From Ascidiaceihabitans donghaensis (lineage in GTDB: Bacteria; Pseudomonadota; Alphaproteobacteria; Rhodobacterales; Rhodobacteraceae), in contig NZ_OMOR01000001.1 in the NCBI RefSeq assembly GCF_900302465.1, positions 372,001 to 436,000 on the forward strand: 64,000 nt of DNA, written 5' to 3'. The notes under the pieces were generated by a model. That model ran no database searches and was not told where the DNA came from. It saw nothing but the letters and a program-made list of their open reading frames with translations. This document shows positions 42,992-52,399 of this stretch, piece after piece. The position numbers and the translations under genes were made by a program. The first letter of the stretch is position 1. Each line of letters starts with the position of its first letter.

Positions 42992-45364
42992 ATGCTTGAC
43001 GAACCCTATGCCAAAGTGCGGCCCGGCGCCCCACGCCCAAGCAAAATGTTTGTGCCAAGCCAGTTCACGCTGCCCCCCGGTACAGAACGCTACACCATCG
43101 AAGGAATGGGCGCGGCGCTTATCCCTGTGTCTGCAGGGGACCAGATCACAATCATCAACGACGAAGGGGCGCAAATATGTGAGATCGTCGCAGCCGGGAA
43201 AAACGGTAAAGTTGATTTAAGCATCCTGAATGCCCCATCCAACAGTCAAGCCGACGGATTGCGTAGGCTTTTGACCAGCAGTGACCAGTCGCTGCGCGGG
43301 CTGCGTATGGGGTTGGACGCACGCGGTATCAACCTGCACGAGGCACCAGCTTTGCGCCTGTTTGATGCGCAGACTAAGGCCAAAACCCAAGAGACCGTGC
43401 GCGTCACGCGCGATGGCATCATTATAGTCGCGGCCCCTGGCGTACCCATGGACATTGAACTGCAAAACACCACGACCCCTTTGACGGTTATGGTGAAGCG
43501 GGCAGTGTTAAAACAACATGTCGGTTTTGAACTGCCGGACCCGCTTGCCGATCCGCTTGACGATATTCGTGTCCATACACAAACTGCCGAAGCGTATTTT
43601 GTCAAAGCAGGCGATTACATCCAGATCTTGGACGTCGATGGTCGGCAATGCACTGATTTTGAATGCTTCTCGGCACGAAAGCTTGACAAAGGCATTGAGC
43701 ACGCGCTGGACGTCACAACCACACGCACTTTGATGGGGCATGCCTATCCGATGCCCGGTTTACATGCGAAATACTACGATCAGGAAATGTTGCCTCTGGT
43801 TGAAGTTGTGCAAGACACCTGCGGGCGCCACGACGCATTTGCGCTGGCGTGTTCCGCCAAATATTACGACGACATCGGCTATCCGGGGCATGTGAATTGT
43901 TCTGACAACTTCAACAGCGCCTTGTCCAAGTTCAATGTTGCGGGTCGTCCCGGGTGGATGGCGATCAATTTCTTTTTCAACACATTCCTTGATGATCACG
44001 GGGTGATGTATTCCGACGAACCGTGGTCGCGGCCCGGTGATTATGTGCTGTTGCGTGCGCTTACGGATATTGTGTGTGTGTCCTCGGCTTGCCCCGATGA
44101 CACCAGCCCGGCCAATGGCTGGAACCCAACCGACATCCATGTGCGTACCTATTCCGGCAAAGAAACCTTCCAACGGTCCGTTGCGTATCGTCCAACACCA
44201 GAATCAGAGCCTAAAATGACCAAACAAACCGGTTTCCACGACAAGTTCGCCCAACACACGCGCAACTTTATCGCATACAACGGCTATTGGTTGGCCAACT
44301 GCTATGCCGACGCAGGCCCCATTGAAGAATACCACGCCTGCCGCGAAAAATGCGTCATTCTGGACCTGAGCCCGTTGCGCAAATTCGAAATTATGGGGCC
44401 TGACGCAGAAGCGCTGTGCCAGTATATTTTCACCCGCAACATGAAGACGTTGGCCGTGGGCGGCGTGGTCTATACCGCCATGTGTTATGAACACGGCGGC
44501 ATGATCGACGATGGCACCGTGTTCCGTTTGGGCCGCGACAACTTTCGCTGGATCGGGGGTAATGACTACGGCGGCGAATGGATGCGCGAGCAAGCCGAAA
44601 AACTGGGTTTGAAAGTCTTGGTGCGTGCCTCAACCGACCAGATGCATAATGTGGCAGTACAAGGCCCACAAAGCCGCGATTTACTGCGCAAGATCGTTTG
44701 GACTGCCCCGCATAATCCCGAAATGGACCAGTTGGGCTGGTTCCGTTTTACGCCCGCGCGGCTGCACAACGAAACCGGCACACCCTTTGTTTTGTCGCGC
44801 ACGGGGTACACAGGTGAATTGGGCTACGAAGTGATGTGCCACCCCAAAGACGCCCCCGAGATTTTTGACGCAATTTGGGAAGCAGGTCAGGATCACGGCA
44901 TAAAACCCATGGGTCTTGAGGCGCTGGATATGGTCCGCATTGAGGCGGGGCTTATCTTTGCGGGATATGATTTTACAGACCAAACGGACCCGTTCGAAGC
45001 AGGGATCGGTTTCACCGTACCTTTGAAATCCAAAACGGATGACTTTATCGGACGTGATGCGTTGATACGGCGCAAAGAACACCCGATGCGCAAGCTGGTG
45101 GGACTTGAGATCGACAGCGCCATTGATGTGGGCCACGGTGATTGCGTGCATGTGGGACGTGCGCAAGTCGGGGAAGTGACCTCTGCGATGCGGTCGCCGA
45201 TATTGGGCAAAAACATTGCGTTGGCCCGCGTTGACGTGGCCCATGCAGCGGTTGGGACAGAATTGGAAATCGGCAAACTGGATGGTCACCAAAAGCGTTT
45301 GCCTGCCGTGATCGCACCTGCGGTGGCGGCCTTTGACCCCGGCAAGGAACGCCCGCGCTCATGA
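42992..45364 (+). CDS. tdm: Trimethylamine N-oxide demethylase Tdm
   Basis: Tdm converts TMAO to dimethylamine and formaldehyde in the cytoplasm. The 790-aa protein matches the Tdm architecture. An N-terminal DUF1989 region (about residues 15-395) contains likely metal-site cysteines in DGRQCTDFECFS, ACSAKYYDD and GHVNCSDNF. A GcvT/THF-binding C-terminal half (about 420-770) contains LSRTGYTGELGYEVMC and HPMRKLVGLEID. GcvT-type domains pass C1 units to tetrahydrofolate. ATG 42992 with ggag upstream is preferred to an in-frame TTG at 42977. The stop overlaps the globin gene start (ATGA). The role is well supported by tmm, dmm, gmaS, mgs and mgd around it. Confidence 0.93.
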   Translation: MLDEPYAKVRPGAPRPSKMFVPSQFTLPPGTERYTIEGMGAALIPVSAGDQITIINDEGAQICEIVAAGKNGKVDLSILNAPSNSQADGLRRLLTSSDQSLRGLRMGLDARGINLHEAPALRLFDAQTKAKTQETVRVTRDGIIIVAAPGVPMDIELQNTTTPLTVMVKRAVLKQHVGFELPDPLADPLDDIRVHTQTAEAYFVKAGDYIQILDVDGRQCTDFECFSARKLDKGIEHALDVTTTRTLMGHAYPMPGLHAKYYDQEMLPLVEVVQDTCGRHDAFALACSAKYYDDIGYPGHVNCSDNFNSALSKFNVAGRPGWMAINFFFNTFLDDHGVMYSDEPWSRPGDYVLLRALTDIVCVSSACPDDTSPANGWNPTDIHVRTYSGKETFQRSVAYRPTPESEPKMTKQTGFHDKFAQHTRNFIAYNGYWLANCYADAGPIEEYHACREKCVILDLSPLRKFEIMGPDAEALCQYIFTRNMKTLAVGGVVYTAMCYEHGGMIDDGTVFRLGRDNFRWIGGNDYGGEWMREQAEKLGLKVLVRASTDQMHNVAVQGPQSRDLLRKIVWTAPHNPEMDQLGWFRFTPARLHNETGTPFVLSRTGYTGELGYEVMCHPKDAPEIFDAIWEAGQDHGIKPMGLEALDMVRIEAGLIFAGYDFTDQTDPFEAGIGFTVPLKSKTDDFIGRDALIRRKEHPMRKLVGLEIDSAIDVGHGDCVHVGRAQVGEVTSAMRSPILGKNIALARVDVAHAAVGTELEIGKLDGHQKRLPAVIAPAVAAFDPGKERPRS

Positions 45365-45759
45365 CCGCAATGATCGATCAAATCGGTGGCGAAGACGGCC
45401 TGCGCGAATTGGTCGGACATTTTTATGATCTTGTCGAAAGCGACCCTGCGGCTGCCCGTTTGCTGGAATTGCACATGGACGGCCACGGTCTTGCCCACAC
45501 CCGTGAAGAACAGTTCAATTTTATGTCGGGTTTCATGGGTGGGCGTCAGTATTATCTGGAAAAACACCGTCACATGCACGTGCGTGAAATTCACGCGCAT
45601 GTGCCGATTTTTCAAGAAGATGCAGAACTGTGGCTGACAGTGATGGACAATACGCTGCGTGATCTGGGGCACATGACACCGGCCACCACACGGCTTAGAA
45701 CCACGCTGCGCCGTGTCGCTTTGATGCTGGTCAACAACGGAGAGGTCGCAGGCGCATGA
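45361..45759 (+). CDS. Group II truncated haemoglobin coupled to tdm
   Basis: The 132-aa protein is a small globin of the group II truncated (GlbO-like) type, with IGGEDGLRELVGHFYDLVE at the start and FNFMSGFMGGRQYYLEKHRHMHVREIHAHVPI (motif only, in two parts) over helices E-F. HMHVREIHAHVPI contains the candidate proximal histidine, and a tail about residues 92-130 follows. Such globins bind O2 or peroxides. Four-base overlaps with tdm and with the next gene make cotranslation very likely. Its role in TMAO metabolism is unknown; handling O2, NO or reactive products near Tdm is a guess. Confidence 0.85.
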   Translation: MTAMIDQIGGEDGLRELVGHFYDLVESDPAAARLLELHMDGHGLAHTREEQFNFMSGFMGGRQYYLEKHRHMHVREIHAHVPIFQEDAELWLTVMDNTLRDLGHMTPATTRLRTTLRRVALMLVNNGEVAGA

Positions 45760-46151
45760 AACTCAAGAAACTGTTGAAATCTGCATGTGCGGCCGCTGCG
45801 TTTATGACATTGGCCACGGGCGCCATGGCGCAGTCGGTGAAACTTCAGGCTCACGAAATTGACGCCTTGCTGTCCGGTAATACCGCTGTGGGCAAATGGG
45901 AGGGCGCAAAGTACCGGCAGTATTTTGATGCAGACGGCTCCACCATCTATGCGCAAGAGGGTGTACGATCGACACTTGGAAAATGGCGCGTTGATGAAGA
46001 CCGCGCCGAATACCAAAGCATCTGGCCGCGCGATACAGACTGGGAAGGCTGGTATGTGATGGAATACGCAGGTGCCTTTTATTGGGTCAGCAAAAAGACA
46101 CCGCCCACACCGTTTCGGGTGATCCAAGGTCAACAGTTGGTGGCACAGTGA
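45756..46151 (+). CDS. Small exported protein, unknown, in the tdm transcript
   Basis: I do not recognise this 131-aa protein. It has a clear Sec signal peptide (about residues 1-25, cleavage after AMA before QSVKL). The mature part is beta-rich and aromatic, with KWEGAKYRQYFDADGSTIYA and WEGWYVMEYAGAFYWV. A small lipocalin-like or DUF995-like fold is possible. The start overlaps the globin stop by 4 bp and the stop overlaps the next gene (GTGA at 46148-46151). Confidence 0.6.
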   Translation: MKLKKLLKSACAAAAFMTLATGAMAQSVKLQAHEIDALLSGNTAVGKWEGAKYRQYFDADGSTIYAQEGVRSTLGKWRVDEDRAEYQSIWPRDTDWEGWYVMEYAGAFYWVSKKTPPTPFRVIQGQQLVAQ

Positions 46152-46633
46152 GCGTCCGGTTTCCCAGGTTTGCATTTAGAGCGTTGCGGGGCATGGCGAC
46201 AGGGCTAATGATGGTTGGGATGACCGCATCGGCAGGGCATACCAGCGCGTGCACGAACATCTGGAACTGGATGCAACCGCCCATTGATACGGAACACATT
46301 CAACCGGCAGGTCAGCAATTGGAGGGCACAACCGGCCCCGCGCAATGTGGCATGTCGCTGCTGATATCAGGTGCGCGTTCCAGCCATTGCGCCTACCCGT
46401 TTGAATACCGTGCGGATGTTGCGCAAAAAGTCTTTGATGATCTAGCCCAGCTGATGACGCACTGTGTCGGCCCTGAGGTCACCGAACGGACTGGTAAAAA
46501 CGGCGTAAACCACCCCGATAGCTACGATCAAAAGACGTTTCAGGCCTACAACGGCAGTGTTTCATTGTCGTTGAAGGACAAGGGCAACCTAAATCAAACC
46601 TATATTTTCTTGCGGTTTGACGCGGCCTCGTAA
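46148..46633 (+). CDS. Exported cysteine-containing protein, unknown
   Basis: This 161-aa protein begins at a GTG overlapping the upstream stop (GTGA). The N-terminus (RALRGMATGLMMVGMTASAG) is signal-peptide-like with a late arginine, cleavage probably near residue 30. Four cysteines lie in the mature part (ACTNIWNW, AQCGMSL, HCAYPF, HCVGPE), able to form two disulfides. No family is recognised. It closes the tdm-globin-exported protein transcript before the terminator hairpin at 46634. Confidence 0.55.
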   Translation: MSVRFPRFAFRALRGMATGLMMVGMTASAGHTSACTNIWNWMQPPIDTEHIQPAGQQLEGTTGPAQCGMSLLISGARSSHCAYPFEYRADVAQKVFDDLAQLMTHCVGPEVTERTGKNGVNHPDSYDQKTFQAYNGSVSLSLKDKGNLNQTYIFLRFDAAS

Positions 46634-46653
46634 GGCGGGGCTTGCGCCCCGCC
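46634..46653. terminator. Convergent terminator hairpin between the tdm operon and tmm
   Basis: Perfect arms ggcggggc (46634-46641) and gccccgcc (46646-46653) around ttgc, immediately after the TAA at 46631-46633. It lies between convergent genes, with only a weak T-run (ataggtttt) on the plus side, so it may serve both directions. Confidence 0.65.
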
Positions 46654-46660
46654 ATAGGTT

Positions 46661-47995
46661 TTAGTTTTGTAGATAGACCTCAAGGCTGTCATCCAGCGCG
46701 TCTTTCCATGGCGTGTGGTGTTTGGGGGCCATGGTGCCTGTGATGACAGATTTGTAGCCATTGTCGCGGAAAGTCATGATGCCGGCCTTCTTATGGCCTT
46801 TCCATGCTTTGAACGCCTGACAAGCACCTTCCACATCGAAGGACGGATAGTCGGTTTCCGCGATCAGTTCCTTGATGTAGTCGCCTTGATACCAGATGGC
46901 ATCATAGTCATCCTCGCCCGCATCTTCGCGTGCGACCCGGTCCGTTACATCCGCTTCCATTGTGGCGCGATCGGGCAGGGTGATGCGGTCCATAATCACA
47001 TCGCGCACCCACCAAGCCTGCGCATCGAACATGTTGAACGTGAACCATTGGTCCTGCATTCCCAGATAGAACAGCGCCGGATTGTCTATCCAAACCACAC
47101 CTTTGTACAGATCGGCAGTGGCCAGTCGGTTGGCGGTTTTCAGGCGCAGATATTCGGACATGAAAGGGAAATGGTGCTGGTAGCCCGTGCACAGCAGTAC
47201 GGCGTCAACATGGCGGCTTGTGCCGTCTTTGAAATGGGCTGTGTTGCCATCGACATGGGTCAACAGCGGCACCTCGGCCCAGTTGTCGGGCCAGTCGTGG
47301 CCCATAGGGGCGGTGCGGTGGGACACGGTGATGGATTTGGCGCCATATTTCCAGCACTGCGATCCGATGTCTTCGGCGGAATAAGAGGTGCCGACGATCA
47401 GAATGTCCTGATCCTTGAACTCAAGCGCATCGCGGAAGTCATGCGCATGCAAAACGCGCCCCTTGAAGCTTTCGAAGCCTTTGAATTCCGGCACGTTCGG
47501 TGTCGAAAAGTGACCGGGTGCGCATATGACGTGGTCGAATTCTTCTGAGTACTCTTCGTCAGCCGGCAGATTCTTGACCGTGACGGTGAACTTGCCATCT
47601 TCAAAATCAACGCGGCGGACCACCGTTTCAAAGCGGATCAAGTCGCGCACACCAGCCTTTTTGACGCGACCTTCGATGTAGTCAAACAGCACGGCGCGGG
47701 GCGGGTAGCTTGCGATTTGTTTGCCGAAGTGCTCCTCAAAGGAATAGTCGGCAAATTCCAAACCCTCTTTGGGGCCATTGGACCACAAGTAGCGGTACAT
47801 CGAACCATGTACGGGTTCGCCGTATTGATCGACGCCTGTGCGCCATGTGTAGTTCCACAAGCCGCCCCAATTGGATTGCTTTTCAAAGCAAACAATTTCC
47901 GGGATGTCTGCGCCTGCATCTTTGGCCGATTGAAAGGCGCGCAATTGCGCAAGACCGGAAGGGCCCGCGCCGATAATGGCTATTCTTTTAGTCAT
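46661..47995 (-). CDS. tmm: Trimethylamine monooxygenase Tmm (FMO)
   Basis: Tmm oxidises TMA to TMAO with NADPH and O2. The 444-aa flavin monooxygenase shows the FAD motif [10 protein letters not shown], the NADPH-binding GTSYSAEDI, and the FMO signature [11 protein letters not shown] (F-x-G-x3-H-x3-F). A W-rich region [15 protein letters not shown] is typical of bacterial Tmm. Size and setting next to gmaS and mgsABC in one leftward operon support the TMA role over Baeyer-Villiger activity. Tdm then demethylates TMAO. Confidence 0.93.
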   Translation of the reverse strand: MTKRIAIIGAGPSGLAQLRAFQSAKDAGADIPEIVCFEKQSNWGGLWNYTWRTGVDQYGEPVHGSMYRYLWSNGPKEGLEFADYSFEEHFGKQIASYPPRAVLFDYIEGRVKKAGVRDLIRFETVVRRVDFEDGKFTVTVKNLPADEEYSEEFDHVICAPGHFSTPNVPEFKGFESFKGRVLHAHDFRDALEFKDQDILIVGTSYSAEDIGSQCWKYGAKSITVSHRTAPMGHDWPDNWAEVPLLTHVDGNTAHFKDGTSRHVDAVLLCTGYQHHFPFMSEYLRLKTANRLATADLYKGVVWIDNPALFYLGMQDQWFTFNMFDAQAWWVRDVIMDRITLPDRATMEADVTDRVAREDAGEDDYDAIWYQGDYIKELIAETDYPSFDVEGACQAFKAWKGHKKAGIMTFRDNGYKSVITGTMAPKHHTPWKDALDDSLEVYLQN

Positions 47996-48024
47996 GGGTG
48001 TCTCCGTGTTTCAAAAAATCAACG

Positions 48025-49353
48025 TTAGATGTCGAGGGTGTTGTCGCGTTCCCACTGGCTGAAGAAGGAAGTGAAGTCGTTCCATTCCTGCATCTTCATT
48101 TTCAGATAAGCGGCGGAGAATTCTTCACCCATCATCGTCTTCAATCCTTTGTCTTTGTCGTATTCGCGCAAGGCGTCCAACATGTTCAACGGCAGCTTGG
48201 GCGCACCACGCACCTTGTGGCCTTCTGCGTACATGTCGATGTCGTGGCGCTTACCCGGGTCCGCTTTGGATCGGATGCCAGACAGGCCCGCGGCAATGAT
48301 GACGGCTTGCAACAGATACGGGTTCACCGCGCCATCAGGCAGGCGCAATTCAAAGCGGCCGGGGCCGGGGACGCGCACCATATGGGTGCGGTTGTTGCCG
48401 GTCCATGTGACGGTGTTGGGGGCCCATGTGGCGCCTGACATTGTGCGTGGCGCGTTGATGCGCTTGTAGCTGTTGACGGTGGGGTTGGTAATAGCGGCCA
48501 AGGCGCTGGCGTGTTTCATGATGCCGCCAAGGAAATGCTTGCCGCGCTCGGACAGGCCCAATTCGCCCGTCTGGCCTTCGCCTTCGCCCGCAAAGACGTT
48601 TGTTTTGGCATCTGCCCCCGGTGCATCCCAAACCGAGATATGCGCATGGCATCCGTTGCCTGTTAGCCCTTCGATGGGCTTGGGCATGAACGTTGCGCGG
48701 TAGCCGTGTTTTTCCGCGACGCATTTGGTCATAAACTTGAAGAACGAGTGGCGGTCTGCGGTCTTTAACGCATCATCGAAGTCCCAGTTCATTTCCCATT
48801 GGCCGTTGGCGTCTTCGTGGTCGTTCTGGTAGGGGTTCCAACCCATTTCCAACATGTGATCGCTGATTTCGCGGATCACATCCAAGCGACGCATAAAGGC
48901 CTGTTGGTCATAACAAGGCTTGGCAGCAGTATCGAAGCTGTCGCTGATTTCTTCGCCTTGGGGGGTCAGCAGGAAGAATTCGGCTTCGATGCCCGTTTTG
49001 ACATGCATGCCTTCTTCGGCGGCTTCCGCGATAAGTTTGCGCAAGACGTTGCGGGGCGCTTGGGCCACGTCTTCGCCTTCCATGACACAGTTTCCGGGCA
49101 CCCAAGCGATTTCTCGGTTCCAAGGCAGGATGATCACGGCCTCTGGGTCTGGCACAGCCAACATGTCGGGGTGGGCAGGTGTCAGATCAAGCCATGTCGC
49201 AAAGCCCGCAAACCCGGCGCCGTCTTCTTGCATGTCTGCGATAGCACGCGCAGGCACCAACTTGGCGCGTTGCCCGCCAAAGAGGTCCGTAAACGAAATC
49301 ATGAAGTATTTTACGCCATTGTCTTCGGCGAATTTTGCAAGGTCGGTGGCCAT
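48025..49353 (-). CDS. gmaS: Gamma-glutamylmethylamide synthetase GmaS
   Basis: GmaS joins methylamine to glutamate with ATP, giving gamma-glutamylmethylamide. The 442-aa protein is a type III glutamine-synthetase-like enzyme. Motifs are GIEAEFFLLTP (Glu metal ligands), EDANGQWEMNW, GNGCHAHISVWD and NRTHMVRVPGPGRFELR. ATG 49353 (MATDLAKFAEDNGVKYF) matches GmaS; an in-frame extension to 49458 would overlap mgsC's end. It lies downstream of mgsC in the mgsABC-gmaS-tmm transcript. Confidence 0.95.
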   Translation of the reverse strand: MATDLAKFAEDNGVKYFMISFTDLFGGQRAKLVPARAIADMQEDGAGFAGFATWLDLTPAHPDMLAVPDPEAVIILPWNREIAWVPGNCVMEGEDVAQAPRNVLRKLIAEAAEEGMHVKTGIEAEFFLLTPQGEEISDSFDTAAKPCYDQQAFMRRLDVIREISDHMLEMGWNPYQNDHEDANGQWEMNWDFDDALKTADRHSFFKFMTKCVAEKHGYRATFMPKPIEGLTGNGCHAHISVWDAPGADAKTNVFAGEGEGQTGELGLSERGKHFLGGIMKHASALAAITNPTVNSYKRINAPRTMSGATWAPNTVTWTGNNRTHMVRVPGPGRFELRLPDGAVNPYLLQAVIIAAGLSGIRSKADPGKRHDIDMYAEGHKVRGAPKLPLNMLDALREYDKDKGLKTMMGEEFSAAYLKMKMQEWNDFTSFFSQWERDNTLDI

Positions 49354-49424
49354 TTTGAATTCCCTGTCGTTCTGAAAAAATGAGGGCGCGTGCATCGCTG
49401 CCGCGCCCTTCGTTGTGGTGTGAT

Positions 49425-50771
49425 TTAGTAAGAGGTGCCGGGTTTGCCCGGATACCAATCGGTGCCTGCCAGAGGCACTTTTGCCATGGCGGCGGCTTCC
49501 ATTGTCAGCGCCACCAGATCCTCGGGTTCAAGGTTGTGCAGGTGGTTTTTACCGCAAGCCCGCGCGATTGTTTGGGCCTCAAGCGTCATGACCTTCAGAT
49601 AGTTCTTCAGGCGACGCCCCCCTTCGATCGGGTCAAAGCGTTTCATCAGTTCCGGGTCTTGCGTGGTGATGCCTGCAGGATCCTGACCTTCGTGCCAGTC
49701 ATCATAGGCGCCGGCGGTTGTGCCCAATGCGTTGTATTCTGCTTCCCACTTGGGGTCGTTGTCGCCCAAAGCGATCAGGGCTGCCGTGCCGATGGCCACT
49801 GCATCTGCGCCAAGTGCCATGGCTTTGGCCACGTCTGCGCCGGACCGGATACCACCGGACAGGATCAGCTGCACTTTGCGATGCATGCCAAGGTCTTGCA
49901 ACGCCTGAACGGCAGGGCGCACGATGGCCAATGTTGGCTGACCCACATGTTCGATGAAGACGTCCTGCGTGGCCGCTGTGCCGCCTTGCATCCCGTCCAG
50001 AACAACCGCGTCTGCGCCTGCTTTGATGGCAAGTGTCGTGTCATAGTAGGGGCGCGCCCCCGCAACCTTCACATAGATTGGCACTTTCCAACCGGTGATT
50101 TCACGCAGTTCCAGAATTTTGATTTCCAGATCGTCCGGGCCGGTCCAGTCAGGGTGACGGCAGGCCGAGCGTTGGTCGATCCCCTTGGGAAGATTGCGCA
50201 TTTCGGCAACGCGGTCGCTGATCTTTTGCCCCAGCAACATGCCGCCGCCGCCGGGTTTCGCACCTTGGCCCACAACAATCTCGATGGCGTCTGCCTTGCG
50301 CAGATCGTCGGGGTTCATGCCATAGCGACTGGGTAGGTACTGATAGACAAGCTTGCTGGAATGACCGCGTTCTTCAGGTGTCATGCCGCCGTCGCCTGTG
50401 GTGGTGGATGTGCCAGCCATGGATGCCCCACGGCCCAATGCCTCTTTGGCGGGGCCGGACAGCGCACCAAAGGACATGCCCGCGATCGTGATCGGAATAT
50501 CCAGCTCAATCGGGTTGGATGCGTGCAAACCGCCGATGGTGACATTGGTTTCGCATTTCTCGCGGTAGCCTTCCAAAGGATAGCGAGAGATGGAGGCGCC
50601 CATGAACAGCAGATCATCAAATGATGGCACTTTGCGTTTCGCACCGCCACCACGGATGTCGTAGATGCCGGTTGCAGCTGCACGGCGGATGTCGCTGTTT
50701 ATGTCTTGGGTAAACGTCGCGGACTGGCGCGGCGTTGTGTGGGGGATACCCTTGGGGTCATGTTTGTTCAT
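49425..50771 (-). CDS. mgsC: N-methylglutamate synthase subunit C MgsC
   Basis: MgsC is the FMN-binding, glutamate synthase-like subunit of N-methylglutamate synthase, which transfers methylamine to glutamate. The 448-aa protein matches the large-subunit alpha-barrel: PITIAGMSFGALSGPAKEAL, TTTGDGGMTPEERGHSS, VGQGAKPGGGGMLLGQKIS, then LDGMQGGTAATQDVFIEHVG. It follows mgsB after 12 bp on the same strand and precedes gmaS. Confidence 0.95.
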   Translation of the reverse strand: MNKHDPKGIPHTTPRQSATFTQDINSDIRRAAATGIYDIRGGGAKRKVPSFDDLLFMGASISRYPLEGYREKCETNVTIGGLHASNPIELDIPITIAGMSFGALSGPAKEALGRGASMAGTSTTTGDGGMTPEERGHSSKLVYQYLPSRYGMNPDDLRKADAIEIVVGQGAKPGGGGMLLGQKISDRVAEMRNLPKGIDQRSACRHPDWTGPDDLEIKILELREITGWKVPIYVKVAGARPYYDTTLAIKAGADAVVLDGMQGGTAATQDVFIEHVGQPTLAIVRPAVQALQDLGMHRKVQLILSGGIRSGADVAKAMALGADAVAIGTAALIALGDNDPKWEAEYNALGTTAGAYDDWHEGQDPAGITTQDPELMKRFDPIEGGRRLKNYLKVMTLEAQTIARACGKNHLHNLEPEDLVALTMEAAAMAKVPLAGTDWYPGKPGTSY

Positions 50772-50783
50772 TGTCGGGTGTCC

Positions 50784-51467
50784 TTAATATGCGCCGGCGT
50801 TATCGACGTCGAAATTGTACAATGTACGGGCGGACCCATAGCGCGTGAAATCCTTTGGGTCGGCATCTATGCCTGCTTCGTCCAAAAGGCCTTGCAGCAG
50901 CGTCAGATGCTCTTCACGCATCTCTTTCTTTTCGCAATCCGCACCCAGTGACTTTACGGTGCCGCGCACAAAGAAGCGGGCTTCATAGCAGCTGTCGCCC
51001 AATGCGTCGCCTGCATCGCCGCACACCACAAGGTTGCCCGACTGGCCCATGAATGCGGACATGTGTCCAATGTTGCCCTGAACGACGATGTTCACGCCTT
51101 TCATGGAAATGCCACAGCGCGACGACGCATTGCCTTTGACCACAATCAGACCGCCATGGCCTGTGGCGCCTAGATATTGGCTGGCGTCCCCTTCGATGAC
51201 GATTTTGCCGGACATGATGTTTTCACCTGTGCCCGGACCGGCAGATCCGTCAATCTTGACAGTGGCTTGTTGGTTCATGCCGCCGCAATAGTAGCCGGTG
51301 GATCCTTTGACCGTCACTTCGATTGGGGCATCCAGACCGCAGGCAATGGCATGCGCACCGCGCGGGTTTATGATTTCCCAGGCCGTTTGATTGGTGTCAG
51401 CGGACTGAGCGTGCAGCGTTTTGTTGGTTTCGCGCAGACCTACGTCTGACAGATCAATTGTTTGCAT
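50784..51467 (-). CDS. mgsB: N-methylglutamate synthase subunit B MgsB
   Basis: MgsB resembles the C-terminal GXGXG beta-helix domain of glutamate synthase. The 227-aa protein shows repeats such as VKGSTGYYCGGMNQQATVKI, GNASSRCGISMKGVNIVVQ and GNLVVCGDAGDALGDSCYEA. ATG 51467 (MQTIDLSDVGLRE) is 2 bp after the mgsA stop, so an earlier frame start at 51644 overlapping mgsA is rejected. Together with MgsA (amidotransferase) and MgsC (FMN domain) it forms one enzyme. Confidence 0.93.
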   Translation of the reverse strand: MQTIDLSDVGLRETNKTLHAQSADTNQTAWEIINPRGAHAIACGLDAPIEVTVKGSTGYYCGGMNQQATVKIDGSAGPGTGENIMSGKIVIEGDASQYLGATGHGGLIVVKGNASSRCGISMKGVNIVVQGNIGHMSAFMGQSGNLVVCGDAGDALGDSCYEARFFVRGTVKSLGADCEKKEMREEHLTLLQGLLDEAGIDADPKDFTRYGSARTLYNFDVDNAGAY

Positions 51468-51469
51468 GT

Positions 51470-52399
51470 TCAAGCGGCCTTTTCGGTAGAGGTCGGGGCC
51501 GCGTTGTGGCTCCAGAAATAGACGGTTGCGGGTTCGGGTTCCCAAACGCGGGCGGTTTCGATGCCCGGCAGATCGACCAGCGCGCGGTATTCGGAACCGA
51601 AGGCCACGTATTGATCGGTCTCGGCCATGACGGCGGGTTTGCAAGCAATTGGATCACGAACAACGCCAAAGCCGTCTTTGGTGCCGACCACGAAGGTAAA
51701 GAACCCGTCCAGATCATCAAGCGAGCTTTGCAAGGCTTCGCCCAAAGTTGACCCCGTTTGCATTTTCCACGTGAGGTAAGCTGCGCCCACTTCGGTGTCG
51801 TTCTCGGTTTCGATGTGGACACCCAAACGACGCAACTTGCGGCGCAAAGAGTTGTGGTTGGACAGCGATCCGTTGTGAACAAGACACTGATCCACACCGG
51901 TGTTGAACGGGTGCGCGCCCATGGTTGTGACCGCAGATTCGGTGGCCATACGGGTGTGGCCGATGCCGTGTGTTCCGCTCATTTTACGAATATCAAAGCG
52001 TTCTGCCACATTTTTAGGCAACCCGACTTCTTTGTAAATTTGCAGTGTTTCACCGTGCGACATCACCCGAACGCTTGGGTTGATTTCCAGAAGTGCCGCG
52101 CGTGCAACAGGGATCTGGTCGGCTTGCATTTCGAGCACTGCATGGGTGTCTTGCACCTGCATCGACACATTGCCTTTGATCTTTTTGCGCAAGGCTGAAT
52201 CAAGGCCTTTAAAGTCGTCTTCAGGGTTGTCTGACTGGACCGTCAGCTTCGCCTTACCATTTGTTTCTTCACCATAAATGGCAATTCCGGCACTGTCCGG
52301 TCCGCGATCTGTCATGGTGATCAGCATGTTTGTTAACATGTCACCAAGCTGCGGCTCCAAAGAGGCGTCTTTTAGAAATAGTCCTACGATACCGCACAT
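51470..52399 (-). CDS. mgsA: N-methylglutamate synthase subunit A MgsA
   Basis: MgsA is the class II glutamine amidotransferase-like subunit. The 309-aa protein begins MCGIVGLFLKD with the nucleophilic Cys2. It contains HGIGHTRMATESAVTTMGAHPF and VHNGSLSNHNSLRR, the substrate-binding motifs of the family. It acts on gamma-glutamylmethylamide in place of glutamine. It is the first gene of the leftward mgsABC-gmaS-tmm operon and is divergent from amt. Confidence 0.93.
   Translation of the reverse strand: MCGIVGLFLKDASLEPQLGDMLTNMLITMTDRGPDSAGIAIYGEETNGKAKLTVQSDNPEDDFKGLDSALRKKIKGNVSMQVQDTHAVLEMQADQIPVARAALLEINPSVRVMSHGETLQIYKEVGLPKNVAERFDIRKMSGTHGIGHTRMATESAVTTMGAHPFNTGVDQCLVHNGSLSNHNSLRRKLRRLGVHIETENDTEVGAAYLTWKMQTGSTLGEALQSSLDDLDGFFTFVVGTKDGFGVVRDPIACKPAVMAETDQYVAFGSEYRALVDLPGIETARVWEPEPATVYFWSHNAAPTSTEKAA

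Noticed and set aside
42341-43174. Minus-strand ORF of 277 codons
   Set aside because: Antisense to the GlxA-type regulator and the tdm start.
49380-50336. Plus-strand ORF of 318 codons
   Set aside because: Antisense shadow of mgsC, no recognisable domain.
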